Assembly (NCBI RefSeq): GCF_014836405.1
Contig: NZ_JACSQU010000001.1
Span: 62,001-126,000 of the forward strand
Reading direction: 5' to 3'
From: Brevundimonas guildfordensis
Lineage (GTDB): Bacteria > Pseudomonadota > Alphaproteobacteria > Caulobacterales > Caulobacteraceae
Length of the DNA: 64,000 nucleotides
How positions within the stretch are numbered: the stretch's first letter is position 1; each line of letters starts with the position of its first letter. A program made the position numbers and the translations under genes. The notes below the pieces were generated by a model, which searched no databases, was not told where the DNA came from, and saw nothing but the letters and a program-made list of their open reading frames with translations. This document shows positions 52,212 through 60,228 of this stretch, one piece after another.

Positions 52212-52937
52212 GTGAAGACCCGCCAGCCTGTTTCCCTGACCGAAGATGAGATCGCCGCCGTCCGTTCCTGGGTGGTGCATGAAGACGCGCATCTGATCGC
52301 CTTCAACAAGCCGTCTGGCCTGTCCAGTCAGGGCGGGCGCATTCAGGCTCACACGCTGGACGACTTGCTGTGGGCCTTCGCTCGCTCGAACGGCAAGCGG
52401 CCGGAGTTGGTCCACCGGCTGGACCGAGACACCTCGGGCGTCATTCTGGCCGCAAAGACCAAGCCTGCCGCCGGCTTTTTCGGCAAGGCGATGCAGATGC
52501 GCAAGTTTCAGAAAACCTATCTGGCGCTTGTCGCGGAGGCGCCGGAACCCAAGTCCGGCCGCATCACCTCCGCCCTGCGCCGCGAAGAGATCGGCCGTGA
52601 AAGCTATATGCGGGTCGTGGCGTTCGATGCGCCGGGCGCGCAAGGGGCCGCCAGCAGCTACCGCACTCTGGCCTCCAGTCAGGATGGGGCGGTGGTCGAA
52701 CTCTCGCCCGAGACGGGGCGGATGCACCAACTTCGGGTCCATATGGCTTCCATTGGTCGTCCGCTGGTCGGCGATGTCCGCTATGGCGGCGCCCTGACCT
52801 TCGCCGGGCGCGCGGCGCCGCGCCTGATGCTGCACGCGACGAAGCTGAGTTTTCCCCACCCCGACGGCGGCCGTGTGACGGTCGAGGCGCCGGAGCCTCA
52901 AGACTTCGCGGCTTTGCGCGCCGCGGCCGGGCTTTAG
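52212..52937 (+). CDS. RluA-family pseudouridine synthase without S4 domain
   Basis: This 241-residue enzyme has the catalytic HRLDRDTSGVI motif with the nucleophile Asp, then ALVAEAPEP, GRMHQLRVHMASIGRPLVGD and a C-terminal extension. The start is a GTG at 52212, directly after the membrane-protein stop; the frame continues upstream, but the S4 domain is not there. It probably modifies a uridine in rRNA or tRNA, and the site is not predictable. Confidence 0.9.
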   Translation: MKTRQPVSLTEDEIAAVRSWVVHEDAHLIAFNKPSGLSSQGGRIQAHTLDDLLWAFARSNGKRPELVHRLDRDTSGVILAAKTKPAAGFFGKAMQMRKFQKTYLALVAEAPEPKSGRITSALRREEIGRESYMRVVAFDAPGAQGAASSYRTLASSQDGAVVELSPETGRMHQLRVHMASIGRPLVGDVRYGGALTFAGRAAPRLMLHATKLSFPHPDGGRVTVEAPEPQDFAALRAAAGL

Positions 52938-53016
52938 GCCGTCCTCCCCCCCGTTCAGCCTGTCAGCGGAACAATCCGGGGCGCTTGAACGCTGTTCGGG
53001 TATGGGAGACTCGCGC

Positions 53017-53511
53017 ATGAAACGCTTGGCCGTCGTCACGATCGCCGCATCCGCCCTGGCCCTGACGGCATGCGCCAGCCTGGCGCCCTATGGCCCTCAG
53101 ATGGGGCCGAACGGCCAAGGCTATTCCGAACAGCAGATCGAGCGTGATCGCTACCGCGTGACCTACAGGGGCGTCGGCTCTGCCGGTCCAGTGGCGGACA
53201 TGGCCCTGTACCGTGCCGCCCAGCTGACGGTTGATCGGGGCTATGACTGGTTTGAGGTGACCCAGCGCTGGATCGACGGCCGTCCTGACAGCGCCGGCGG
53301 GGTGCGCCCCAGCGTTTCGCTCGGCGCCGGCTCCAGCCGGTACGGCGGCTACCGCGCTTCGGGCGTCGGCGTCGGCCTGGGCTTCGACCTCAGCGGCCCC
53401 CAGCCGACATCCACCACGCTGGAGATCGTCATGGGCCGGGGAAATCGCCCGGACCGCCGCGAAGCTTATGACGCGCGGGGCGTGCAGGACGCCATCCGTC
53501 CACGCCTGTAA
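53017..53511 (+). CDS. Hypothetical lipoprotein
   Basis: This 164-residue protein has a lipobox LTAC in the leader MKRLAVVTIAASALALTAC. It resembles the CC0125/CC1285-type lipoproteins of Caulobacteraceae, with the block DRYRVTYRGVGSAGP, MALYRAAQLTVDRGYDWF and a Gly-rich middle. No catalytic motif. Starts at ATG 53017 after GGGAGAC. Confidence 0.8.
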   Translation: MKRLAVVTIAASALALTACASLAPYGPQMGPNGQGYSEQQIERDRYRVTYRGVGSAGPVADMALYRAAQLTVDRGYDWFEVTQRWIDGRPDSAGGVRPSVSLGAGSSRYGGYRASGVGVGLGFDLSGPQPTSTTLEIVMGRGNRPDRREAYDARGVQDAIRPRL

Positions 53512-53514
53512 CGC

Positions 53515-53952
53515 CTAGAACGGCCAACGCGCCATGGCGGCGGCGAAGGCCAGCAATGGGACCAGCAGCAGAATCTCCAGCGCGACCGCGCGCCGTGCGG
53601 CCGTCGTTTCGGCCTGCGACGGAATATGGCCAGGTTCGGTCTTGCTTGCTTTGCGCCATTTCAGGATCAGCAATGTCGGACGGATGGAGATCAGGCCGAT
53701 CAGGGCGAAGGTTGCGATCTTGGCCCAGAAGAAGGGGTTGGCTTCATAGAAGGCCCAGCCCTTGCCGCCCATCACGCGTCCGACGCCTATCAGGACGACC
53801 AGCAGGGCTGTGACGCCATAGCCGGCATCCAGCCCGGCCAGACGTTTCACCGGCGGTTGCGGCGTTCGCAGCAGCGCCAGTTCCGACGCCAGCATGACGA
53901 TCAAGCCCAGGAACAGAAGGTGGTGCAGGATGGCGAGGATCAGGTCGTGCAT
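53515..53952 (-). CDS. DUF2214 family membrane protein
   Basis: This 145-residue protein has four transmembrane helices, starting MHDLILAILHHLLFLGLIVMLASELALL and with the conserved histidines of DUF2214 in the first helix. A longer ORF extends to 53997, but ATG 53952 begins the family pattern. Function unknown. It is divergent from crcB by 43 bases. Confidence 0.85.
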   Translation of the reverse strand: MHDLILAILHHLLFLGLIVMLASELALLRTPQPPVKRLAGLDAGYGVTALLVVLIGVGRVMGGKGWAFYEANPFFWAKIATFALIGLISIRPTLLILKWRKASKTEPGHIPSQAETTAARRAVALEILLLVPLLAFAAAMARWPF

Positions 53953-53995
53953 GGCGGCCTTCGCAAATGATGTCGGAACAGTATAAGCCGCGACC

Positions 53996-54394
53996 ATGAC
54001 ACGTTTTCTGCTGGTTGCGATCGGCGGCGGCCTAGGGGCGATGGCGCGCTATGGTCTGGGCTTGGCGGCAGGTCGCCTTGCTCCGGGCGCGGCTTGGCCG
54101 TGGGCGACGCTGACCGCCAATGTGCTGGGCGGCCTTCTGATGGGACTGCTGACCGGCTGGCTGGCGTTGAAGGCGGGGGCGGGGCAGGAAAACATCCGCC
54201 TGTTCGCCGCCGTCGGCGTGCTGGGCGGCTTCACGACCTTTTCCGCTTTCTCACTGGACACGGCCCTGATGATCGAACGCCGTGAAATCGTCTCGGCTTT
54301 CGTCTATGCGGCGGGTTCGGTGGTCCTCGCCATCGCCGCTCTGTTCGTCGGCCTGATGATCGCGCGCAAACTGTTTACCGGAGTGGGCGCATGA
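53996..54394 (+). CDS. crcB: Fluoride efflux channel/transporter CrcB (Fluc)
   Basis: This 132-residue four-helix protein forms a dual-topology dimer that lets fluoride leave the cell. The signature GGGLGAMARYGLG, the central TWxxN-like segment TLTANVLGG and the GGFTTFSAFSLD block are all present. It shares four bases with the pseudouridine synthase gene downstream. No fluoride riboswitch is possible in the 43-base upstream gap. Confidence 0.95.
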   Translation: MTRFLLVAIGGGLGAMARYGLGLAAGRLAPGAAWPWATLTANVLGGLLMGLLTGWLALKAGAGQENIRLFAAVGVLGGFTTFSAFSLDTALMIERREIVSAFVYAAGSVVLAIAALFVGLMIARKLFTGVGA

Positions 54395-55386
54395 GCCGCG
54401 AAGTCCAGACCCTCTATGTCGCCGAGGATGAAGACGACATCCGCCTGGACCGCTGGTTCAAGCGACGCTGGCCGCACCTGACCCATATCCAGGTCGAGAA
54501 GATGGCCCGCAGCGGCCAGATCCGCGTCGACGGCTCGCGCGTCAAGCCGCAGGACCGCCTGACCGCCGGCGCCGCCGTGCGCGTGCCGCCGCTGCCCGAG
54601 GCCAACCCGCGCAAGCCCGGCGACCTGCATGAACTGACCGAGCGCGACATCGCCTACGCCAAGTCGCTGGTGCTGTACGAGGACCACATGGTCATCGCCC
54701 TGAACAAGCCGCATGGCCTGGCCGTGCAGGGCGGCACCAAGACGACCAAGCACGTCGATCGCCTGCTGTCGGCCTGGGGCGAGGGCATGGACCGGCCGCG
54801 CCTGGTCCACCGTCTGGACCGCGACACCTCGGGCGTGCTGTTGCTGGGCAAGGGACCAGAGGCGGCCAAGCGGCTGGCCGGGGCGTTCGCCCGCCGTCAG
54901 GCCAAGAAGACCTATTGGGCCATCGTCATCGGCAACCCCAAGCCTTCGGCGGGCCAGATCGACATGGCGCTGAAGAAGACCGGCATCAATGACTTCGAGA
55001 TGATGCGCCCGGCTGAGCCCAAGGACCCCAAGGCCGAACCGGCCGAGACCGCCTTCGCCACCATCAGCCGCGCCGCCCACCGCGCGGCGTGGATGGCGCT
55101 GCGACCCTTCACCGGGCGGACGCACCAACTGCGCGCGCACATGGCCGCCATCGGCCACCCCATCCTGGGCGATCCCAAATACGGCGACGACAAGTCGCGC
55201 GAACTTTCCGGCCCGCTGAAGCTGCAGCTTCACGCCCGCCGGATCGAGCTGGACCACCCCGGCGGGGGCAAGTTGATCGTCGAGGCGCCGCTGAGTCCTG
55301 AGATGAAGGCCGGCTTCAACCACTTCGGCTTCTCCGAGGACGAGGCTGACGAAGATCCCTTCGAGGGCGTGCGGCGGATGCGATGA
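54391..55386 (+). CDS. RluA/RluC-family pseudouridine synthase with S4 domain
   Basis: This 331-residue enzyme begins with an S4 domain (RLDRWFKRRWPHLTHIQVEKMARSGQIRVDG) and contains HRLDRDTSGVLLL (catalytic Asp), then GRTHQLRAHMAAIGHPILGD. Length and layout are those of RluC/RluD. It modifies 23S rRNA. Overlaps crcB and the TPR gene by four bases each. Confidence 0.94.
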   Translation: MSREVQTLYVAEDEDDIRLDRWFKRRWPHLTHIQVEKMARSGQIRVDGSRVKPQDRLTAGAAVRVPPLPEANPRKPGDLHELTERDIAYAKSLVLYEDHMVIALNKPHGLAVQGGTKTTKHVDRLLSAWGEGMDRPRLVHRLDRDTSGVLLLGKGPEAAKRLAGAFARRQAKKTYWAIVIGNPKPSAGQIDMALKKTGINDFEMMRPAEPKDPKAEPAETAFATISRAAHRAAWMALRPFTGRTHQLRAHMAAIGHPILGDPKYGDDKSRELSGPLKLQLHARRIELDHPGGGKLIVEAPLSPEMKAGFNHFGFSEDEADEDPFEGVRRMR

Positions 55387-56888
55387 GCGCAAGTCCGGCG
55401 GTTCAGATGCGCCTCCAGCGCGCTAAGGCCCTGGCTCAGCAGGGCGACCTGCTCGGGGCGCTGGCTGAGCTGGAGCAGGCGCCGCCGGCCGAACGCGCGG
55501 GCGTCCTGTCGTTCCGGGCCGATCTGCTGAAGGCGATGGAGCGTTTCGAGGACGCGTTAACGATCCGGCGCGCCCAGGCTGCAGCGGCGCCTCAAAGCGT
55601 CTTCGCCCAGCATAATCTGGCCGCCCTGCTCGGCGACATGGGCCGCAACGTCGAGGCGACAGAGGCGGCGGAGCGCGCCCTCGCCAACGGCGGCGATGCG
55701 CCGGAGACCTGGCTAGTTCTGGCGCGCGCCCTGTCCGGCTGCGCGCGGCATGAAGCGGCTGAGGCCGCCTATCGCCAAGCGGTCCGGCGCCGTCCGACCT
55801 ATGGCGACGCCATGCGGGAACTGGCGCAACTGATCTGGATGCGTGGGGGAGACCTGGACGCCGCGATGGCGCCGGTTCTGGAGTCGCTGAAGAGCGCGCC
55901 CGGCGACCCCGACCTTCTAACCTGTCTGTCGGTGGTGCTGATGTACGGCGGCGCCGATCCGCGCGACGCCTGGGCCGAGTTGACGCAGCGAGCACGCGAA
56001 GGCGGGACGAGGGCCGCGACGGTCGAGCTGGCGGCAGGACAGTTGGCTCTGGCGTTCGATCCCGCCCTGGCGACGGATCACGCCCGTGCGGCCACCGAAT
56101 TGGCGCCCAACACCCTGGATCCCTGGGTCAATCTGGCCGAGGCCTTGATCGCGTCAGGCGATGTCGAGGGCGCGCGAGACATCTTGCGCGAACTGTTGCG
56201 CGCGCCGACCCCGGATCAGAAAGTCCTGGCTCTGCACGCCACGGCCAGCCGTCTGGCCGGGCAAGCCGACGCCCTCGGCCTCGACGACATGGATGGGCTG
56301 GTCGGGACCTATGTGCTCGACACGCCGCCCGGTTGGCCTGACCTGACGACCTATCTGGCCGACCTGCGCAAGGCGCTGCTGGCTCAGCACGCCTATGACA
56401 ACCATCCGCTGGGCCAAAGCCTGCGTCACGGCGCGCAGACGCCCGTGGACCTGCGGCTAGTCGATGATCCGGTCATCCGCGCCTTCTTCTTCGCCATCGA
56501 CGGACCGATCCGGCGACAGCTGGCCAGGCTAGGGCGAGGGGATGATCCGGTGCGCGCCCGCAATTCCGGGGACTATCGGCTGAACGGCTGCTGGTCGGTG
56601 CGGCTGGCGCCCGGCGGCTTTCACGAGCCCCACATCCACCCCAAGGGCTGGTATTCCTCAGCCTGCTATATCGACGTGCCGCCGGTAGTCGAGGCGGGCG
56701 GTCGCGAGGGCTGGCTGGCCTTGGGTCAGCCGCCGTTTCCCACGCCCAGGCCGCTCGCCCCCCTGCGCTATGAGAAGCCCGAGCCCGGCAAGCTGGTGCT
56801 GTTCCCGTCCTGCCTGTGGCACGGCACCGTGCCTTTTACCGGCGACCAGCCCCGCCTGTCCGTCGCCTTTGACATCCTGCCTGCCTGA
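55383..56888 (+). CDS. TPR protein with C-terminal 2OG-Fe(II) oxygenase-like domain
   Basis: This 501-residue protein has TPR-like helical pairs through about residue 300 (for example FRADLLKAMERFEDAL, FAQHNLAALLGDMGRNVEA, LARALSGCARHEAAEAAYRQA). The last 110 residues have the jelly-roll oxygenase pattern: HEPHIHPKGWYSSACYIDVP with the HxH iron ligands, and LFPSCLWHGTVPF with the distal His, ending RLSVAFDIL. It fits the putative 2OG-Fe(II) oxygenase group (PF13759). The substrate could be a protein recognised by the TPRs. It lies in an operon with a pseudouridine synthase. Confidence 0.85.
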   Translation: MSASPAVQMRLQRAKALAQQGDLLGALAELEQAPPAERAGVLSFRADLLKAMERFEDALTIRRAQAAAAPQSVFAQHNLAALLGDMGRNVEATEAAERALANGGDAPETWLVLARALSGCARHEAAEAAYRQAVRRRPTYGDAMRELAQLIWMRGGDLDAAMAPVLESLKSAPGDPDLLTCLSVVLMYGGADPRDAWAELTQRAREGGTRAATVELAAGQLALAFDPALATDHARAATELAPNTLDPWVNLAEALIASGDVEGARDILRELLRAPTPDQKVLALHATASRLAGQADALGLDDMDGLVGTYVLDTPPGWPDLTTYLADLRKALLAQHAYDNHPLGQSLRHGAQTPVDLRLVDDPVIRAFFFAIDGPIRRQLARLGRGDDPVRARNSGDYRLNGCWSVRLAPGGFHEPHIHPKGWYSSACYIDVPPVVEAGGREGWLALGQPPFPTPRPLAPLRYEKPEPGKLVLFPSCLWHGTVPFTGDQPRLSVAFDILPA

Positions 56889-56889
56889 T

Positions 56890-57576
56890 ATGATCGCTTC
56901 CGACGCTCCACTGTCCGTGTTTGATATAGACGGCACCCTTGTCGACAGCCGCGCCTCGATCCATCGCGCAGCCTGCGAGGCGGCGCAGGTCCTGGGTCTG
57001 CCCGAGCCGGAATACGACCGGGTGCGCCAGATTGTGGGCTTGAGCCTGCATCACGCCCTGCACGTGCTGGAGCCGTCGCTGACGGACGCCGAACTGGCGG
57101 ATTTCGTCGCCGCCTTTCAGGCCAGCTTCCGCGCCATGTACGAGGCGGGCCATGAAGAGCCGCTCTATCCCGGCGTCATGGACACGCTGCGACGGTTGAA
57201 GCGCGATGGCTGGCGGCTGTCGCTGGCTACGGGGCAGAACCGGCGCGGGGTGGCCCGCAACCTGGCGCGGCCGGAATGGAGCGATCTGTTCTTGTCCAGC
57301 CACTGCGCCGAGGACGGTCCGGGCAAGCCGGATCCGGCCATGCTGCGCGCCGCCATGACCGCCTGCGGCGCGGATGCGGCCTCCACGACCATGATCGGCG
57401 ACACCAGCCACGACATCGCGATGGCGGTGGCCGCAGGCGTGCATTCGCTGGGCGTCGGCTGGGGCTTCCACACGGTGGAGGAGCAGGCTGCTGCAGGCGC
57501 GCTGCACATCGCCGCCGACTTTCCTGATCTGGAGGCGGCGCTCGATCGTTTCGCCTCCGCCAAGTTGTTCGCCTAG
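56890..57576 (+). CDS. HAD-family hydrolase, subfamily IA
   Basis: This 228-residue phosphatase has the nucleophile motif FDIDGTLVDS near the N-terminus, motif II SLATGQNR, motif III GKPDP and motif IV MIGDTSHDIAMA. The cap domain fits phosphoglycolate-phosphatase-like proteins. The ATG at 56890 immediately follows the oxygenase stop (TGATATG). Substrate unknown. Confidence 0.93.
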   Translation: MIASDAPLSVFDIDGTLVDSRASIHRAACEAAQVLGLPEPEYDRVRQIVGLSLHHALHVLEPSLTDAELADFVAAFQASFRAMYEAGHEEPLYPGVMDTLRRLKRDGWRLSLATGQNRRGVARNLARPEWSDLFLSSHCAEDGPGKPDPAMLRAAMTACGADAASTTMIGDTSHDIAMAVAAGVHSLGVGWGFHTVEEQAAAGALHIAADFPDLEAALDRFASAKLFA

Positions 57577-57585
57577 AAGTCCGTC

Positions 57586-58347
57586 ATGACCTACATTCCG
57601 CCGCTCGACCCCAACGTCGCCGCCCAGAAGGGCTTTCGTGAATCCGAGGAGCGCATCAAGCGCTTCTGGAAAGCCGCGGGGGTCGAGGCTCGCGACGGTG
57701 GCTGGATCGTGCTTCTGGACGGCCGCGCGCCCAAGACGCCCGCCGGAAACGCCATCGTCCTGCCGACCGAGGCCGCGGCGGGGCTGGTGGCCGAGGAGTG
57801 GAACGATCAAGGCGAGCATCTGATGCCCGCCGCCATGCCCGCCACCCGTCTGGCTTCGACCGCCATCGACCGGGTCAGCCAGACGCGCGGGCCGGTGGCC
57901 GAGGAGATCGCCCGCTACGCCGGATCGGACGTGCTCTGCTATCTGGCCGAGACGCCATCGGGCCTGATCGAGCGCCAGCATGCGGAGTGGGGGCCGTGGC
58001 GCGACTGGGCCGCGCGCGAATTGGGCGTCGAGCTGCATCCCGTCGAGGGCATCATCCACCGACCCCAGGCGCCCGAGGCCCTGGCGCGGGTCGAGGCCCT
58101 GGCTCTTGAGATGGACGACTTCGCCCTGACGGGTCTGGCGACGGCCGTGCCGCTGTTCGGCTCGGCGGTGCTGGGGCTGGCGGTGCAGCGCGGGGCGCTG
58201 TCGGGCGAGACGGCGCTGGACCTGTCGCGGCTGGACGAAGCCTTCACCGAGGAGCGCTGGGGGGTGGACGAAGTGGCGGCGGCCCGAACCGCTGCCCACC
58301 GCGCCGAAGCCTCATTGCTGCAGCGGTGGTTCGAGGCGCTCAGATAA
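57586..58347 (+). CDS. ATP12-family F1-ATPase assembly chaperone
   Basis: This 253-residue protein matches the ATP12 chaperone family: KRFWKAAGV, GGWIVLLDGRAPKTPA near the N-terminus, GLVAEEWNDQGEHLMPAAMPATRLASTAID, and DVLCYLAETPSGL with the typical tail RLDEAFTEERWGVDEVAAAR. It assists alpha-subunit incorporation into F1-ATPase, in bacteria mainly of alphaproteobacteria. The stop codon lies inside a 9+9-bp palindrome (see next feature). Confidence 0.94.
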   Translation: MTYIPPLDPNVAAQKGFRESEERIKRFWKAAGVEARDGGWIVLLDGRAPKTPAGNAIVLPTEAAAGLVAEEWNDQGEHLMPAAMPATRLASTAIDRVSQTRGPVAEEIARYAGSDVLCYLAETPSGLIERQHAEWGPWRDWAARELGVELHPVEGIIHRPQAPEALARVEALALEMDDFALTGLATAVPLFGSAVLGLAVQRGALSGETALDLSRLDEAFTEERWGVDEVAAARTAAHRAEASLLQRWFEALR

Positions 58348-58416
58348 CTTTCCGATCTGGAAAGTTATGACTTGACGAAATGGAAAGTTACCGTCATTTT
58401 CCGCCTTGGAAAGTGA
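58345..58416 (+). promoter_or_regulatory. Promoter with paired TTTCC/GGAAA operators of the membrane protein/HTH operon
   Basis: TAACTTTCC-GATCT-GGAAAGTTA is a perfect 9+9-bp palindrome at 58345-58367. A half-site GGAAAGTTA follows at 58382-58390, and a second, imperfect palindrome (TTTTCC-GCCTT-GGAAAG, same 5-base spacing) lies at 58398-58414. Between them TTGACG (58372-58377) can serve as a -35 with a weak -10 at about 58395. The winged-helix protein encoded second in this operon is the natural repressor (inference). Palindrome positions are directly visible. Confidence 0.65.
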
Positions 58417-58427
58417 GGGATTTATCC

Positions 58428-58877
58428 ATGTCAGATACGCAGGACGCTAAGGCCGCTCTGGAGCAGATTCGCCAGACGCGCGAACAGGCGCTCGGGAAGA
58501 TGAACTATTGGCCGTGGTGGTATGACGCCGGCTACGCCCTGGCGTGCGGGCTCTTGGTGGCGGGGCAGGGCTTCCCGACCGCGATCGGAATGGTCTGTGT
58601 GGCTGTCGCCATCGCCATCCTGGTGACGATCATGCGGGTTTGGCAGGGCCGCACCGGCGTTTGGGTGAACGGATACGCTCCGCGTCGCGCCCGCTGGGCC
58701 GCCTTTGGCCTGGCGGCGATCCTGATGGGGTTGATGGGCGTCAGCATCTGGTTCGGGCGGTTGCAGGGCGTCGTCTGGGTTCCCTTCGCTAACGGATTTG
58801 CGGCCGCCGTGCTGGGCGTCGCGGGCATGAGGGTCTGGATGCGCCTGTACCGCATCGACGTGCGGAGCTTGTCGTGA
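58428..58877 (+). CDS. Four-helix inner-membrane protein, operon partner of winged-helix regulator
   Basis: This 149-residue protein starts with a short charged helix (MSDTQDAKAALEQIRQTREQAL), then has WPWWYDAGYALACGLLVAGQG and four transmembrane segments. It resembles unnamed membrane proteins encoded next to small MarR-like winged-helix regulators. Its stop overlaps the regulator's GTG start. Confidence 0.82.
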   Translation: MSDTQDAKAALEQIRQTREQALGKMNYWPWWYDAGYALACGLLVAGQGFPTAIGMVCVAVAIAILVTIMRVWQGRTGVWVNGYAPRRARWAAFGLAAILMGLMGVSIWFGRLQGVVWVPFANGFAAAVLGVAGMRVWMRLYRIDVRSLS

Positions 58878-59176
58878 GGCCGCCTGTTTTCGATCCGGTG
58901 ATCCACGCTCCGGGCAGGTTGCAGATATGCGCCATCCTGTCAGCCGCCGAAGCCGAGTTCGCGGTGGTGCGCGACGCCATTCAGGTGTCTGACTCCGTTC
59001 TGTCGAAGCATGTGAAGACGCTGGAGGAGGCTGGCTACCTTGCGGTGCGCAAGGCGGCGCAAGGCGGCCGGCAGCGTACCTGGCTCAGCCTCACCGGGGC
59101 GGGCAAGGCGGCCTTCGCCTCGCATGTCGCCGAATTGAGCCGTCTGGCGACCATGACGGCGCCGATCAGCCCCTGA
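58874..59176 (+). CDS. Small winged-helix transcriptional regulator
   Basis: This 100-residue protein is a MarR/PadR-like single winged helix (HTH_34 type): RLQICAILSAAEAEFAVVRDAIQVSDSVLSKHVKTLEEAGYL is the helix-turn-helix, and KAAQGGRQRTWLSLTGAGKAAF the wing. It likely represses its own operon through the upstream palindromes. The start is GTG (GTGA overlap). The 3' end overlaps the convergent pseudouridine synthase gene by 11 bases. Confidence 0.9.
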   Translation: MRPPVFDPVIHAPGRLQICAILSAAEAEFAVVRDAIQVSDSVLSKHVKTLEEAGYLAVRKAAQGGRQRTWLSLTGAGKAAFASHVAELSRLATMTAPISP

Positions 59177-59924
59177 TCAGCGCCGCGCGCTCGTCGGCCG
59201 TCAGCATCCGCCATCGGCCCTCGGGCAGGTCGCCCAGCTTCACCGGGCCGATGCGGATGCGATAGAGGTCGACGACCTCCAGCCCCACCAGTTCGCACAT
59301 GCGGCGGATCTGGCGGTTGCGGCCCTCGCGCAGCAGGAAGCGCAGGCGCTGGGGCTCCATCTGGGTGACGCGGGCGGGCTTCAGCTGGCGGCCGTCGAGC
59401 TCAAGCCCGTGACGCAACAGGGTCAGCTTGGCCTCGGTCACGGCGCCGGAGACGCGGACCAGGTATTCCTTGTCCAGGTCCGACTGCGGACCGATCACCG
59501 CCTTGGCCACGACCCCGTCCGACGACAGCAGCAGCAGGCCGCGCGAGTCCTCGTCCAGCCGTCCGACCGGGGGCAGGGAGGCGTCGCGGGCGGGGGCCTC
59601 GCCTTCGCCGACCTTGTTGGCGGCGGTCAGCAGGCGCACGGCGGGAATCTTGCCGGGCTCGGGCTGGCCCGAGACGTATCCGACCGGCTTGTGCAGCAGG
59701 ATGGCGACGCCCGCCGCGAGCGCGGCCTCGCCCGTGTCGTTCAGGGTCAGGGTCTGGCCCGGCTCGATCTTGCGGCCCGCGTCGCGCACGACCTCGCCGT
59801 CGATGCTGACCAGCCCCTCGGCGATCAGCCCCTCGGCCTCGCGGCGCGAGCAGACGCCGGTCTGGCCCAGCCATTTGTTGATGCGGACGGGTTCTGCGCC
59901 GTCATAGGTGCGGGTGAAGGCCAT
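59166..59924 (-). CDS. RsuA/RluB/RluE-family pseudouridine synthase
   Basis: This 252-residue rRNA pseudouridine synthase has an N-terminal S4 domain (VRINKWLGQTGVCSRREAEGLIAEGLV), then AILLHKPVGYVSGQ, the catalytic PPVGRLDEDSRGLLLLSSDG and GRNRQIRRMCELVGLEVVDLYRIRIG near the C-terminus. RluB, RluE, RluF and RsuA cannot be told apart safely; the GRLDxxSxGLLL block and the length suggest RluB/RluF-like. Confidence 0.93.
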   Translation of the reverse strand: MAFTRTYDGAEPVRINKWLGQTGVCSRREAEGLIAEGLVSIDGEVVRDAGRKIEPGQTLTLNDTGEAALAAGVAILLHKPVGYVSGQPEPGKIPAVRLLTAANKVGEGEAPARDASLPPVGRLDEDSRGLLLLSSDGVVAKAVIGPQSDLDKEYLVRVSGAVTEAKLTLLRHGLELDGRQLKPARVTQMEPQRLRFLLREGRNRQIRRMCELVGLEVVDLYRIRIGPVKLGDLPEGRWRMLTADERAALIRG

Positions 59925-60228
59925 GGCCTGACTGACTCTCCGATGCGATCGGCTGTGTAGGGCGGGCCTGCGCGCGGAGGCAAGGCCGAGGCCGTTCTGG
60001 CGCGATCCAGATTTCCACGGTCAGGTTTCAGTTCACGTTTTCGTCGTCAAGTTGACCTTGAGCATCATAAGCCTATATCAGCAGTCACCCTGATGATTTT
60101 GACGCATTCGCTTCCGATCGGTTCGGATTGCGACGTTTGCCGTGTCTGAACGAAGTTCGACGCGCAGGGCGCGACGGTTTTTAGAAACCGTCTGCGAATA
60201 TTGATCGATAACCTTCGAAGGAGACATT
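59925..60228. promoter_or_regulatory. 304-base gap with a strong promoter and structured leader for the DJ-1-like gene
   Basis: A good promoter is visible at 60052-60079: TTGACC, 16 bases, TATATC. The transcript would have a leader of about 140 bases. In it, GACGGTTT (60173-60180) pairs with AAACCGTC (60185-60192) in an 8-bp stem with a TTAG loop, 36 bases before the start. An AAGGAG ribosome site (60218-60223) follows. The first 120 bases of the gap hold nothing that I recognise. Confidence 0.6.

Noticed and set aside
53953..53995. Fluoride riboswitch upstream of crcB
   Set aside because: The gap to the divergent gene is only 43 bases and shows no riboswitch core; too short for the roughly 50-60-base aptamer plus expression platform.
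60145..60165. LexA/SOS box suggested by GAACGAAGTTC
   Set aside because: Alphaproteobacterial LexA sites are GTTC-N7-GTTC direct repeats; here GAAC and GTTC are only three bases apart.
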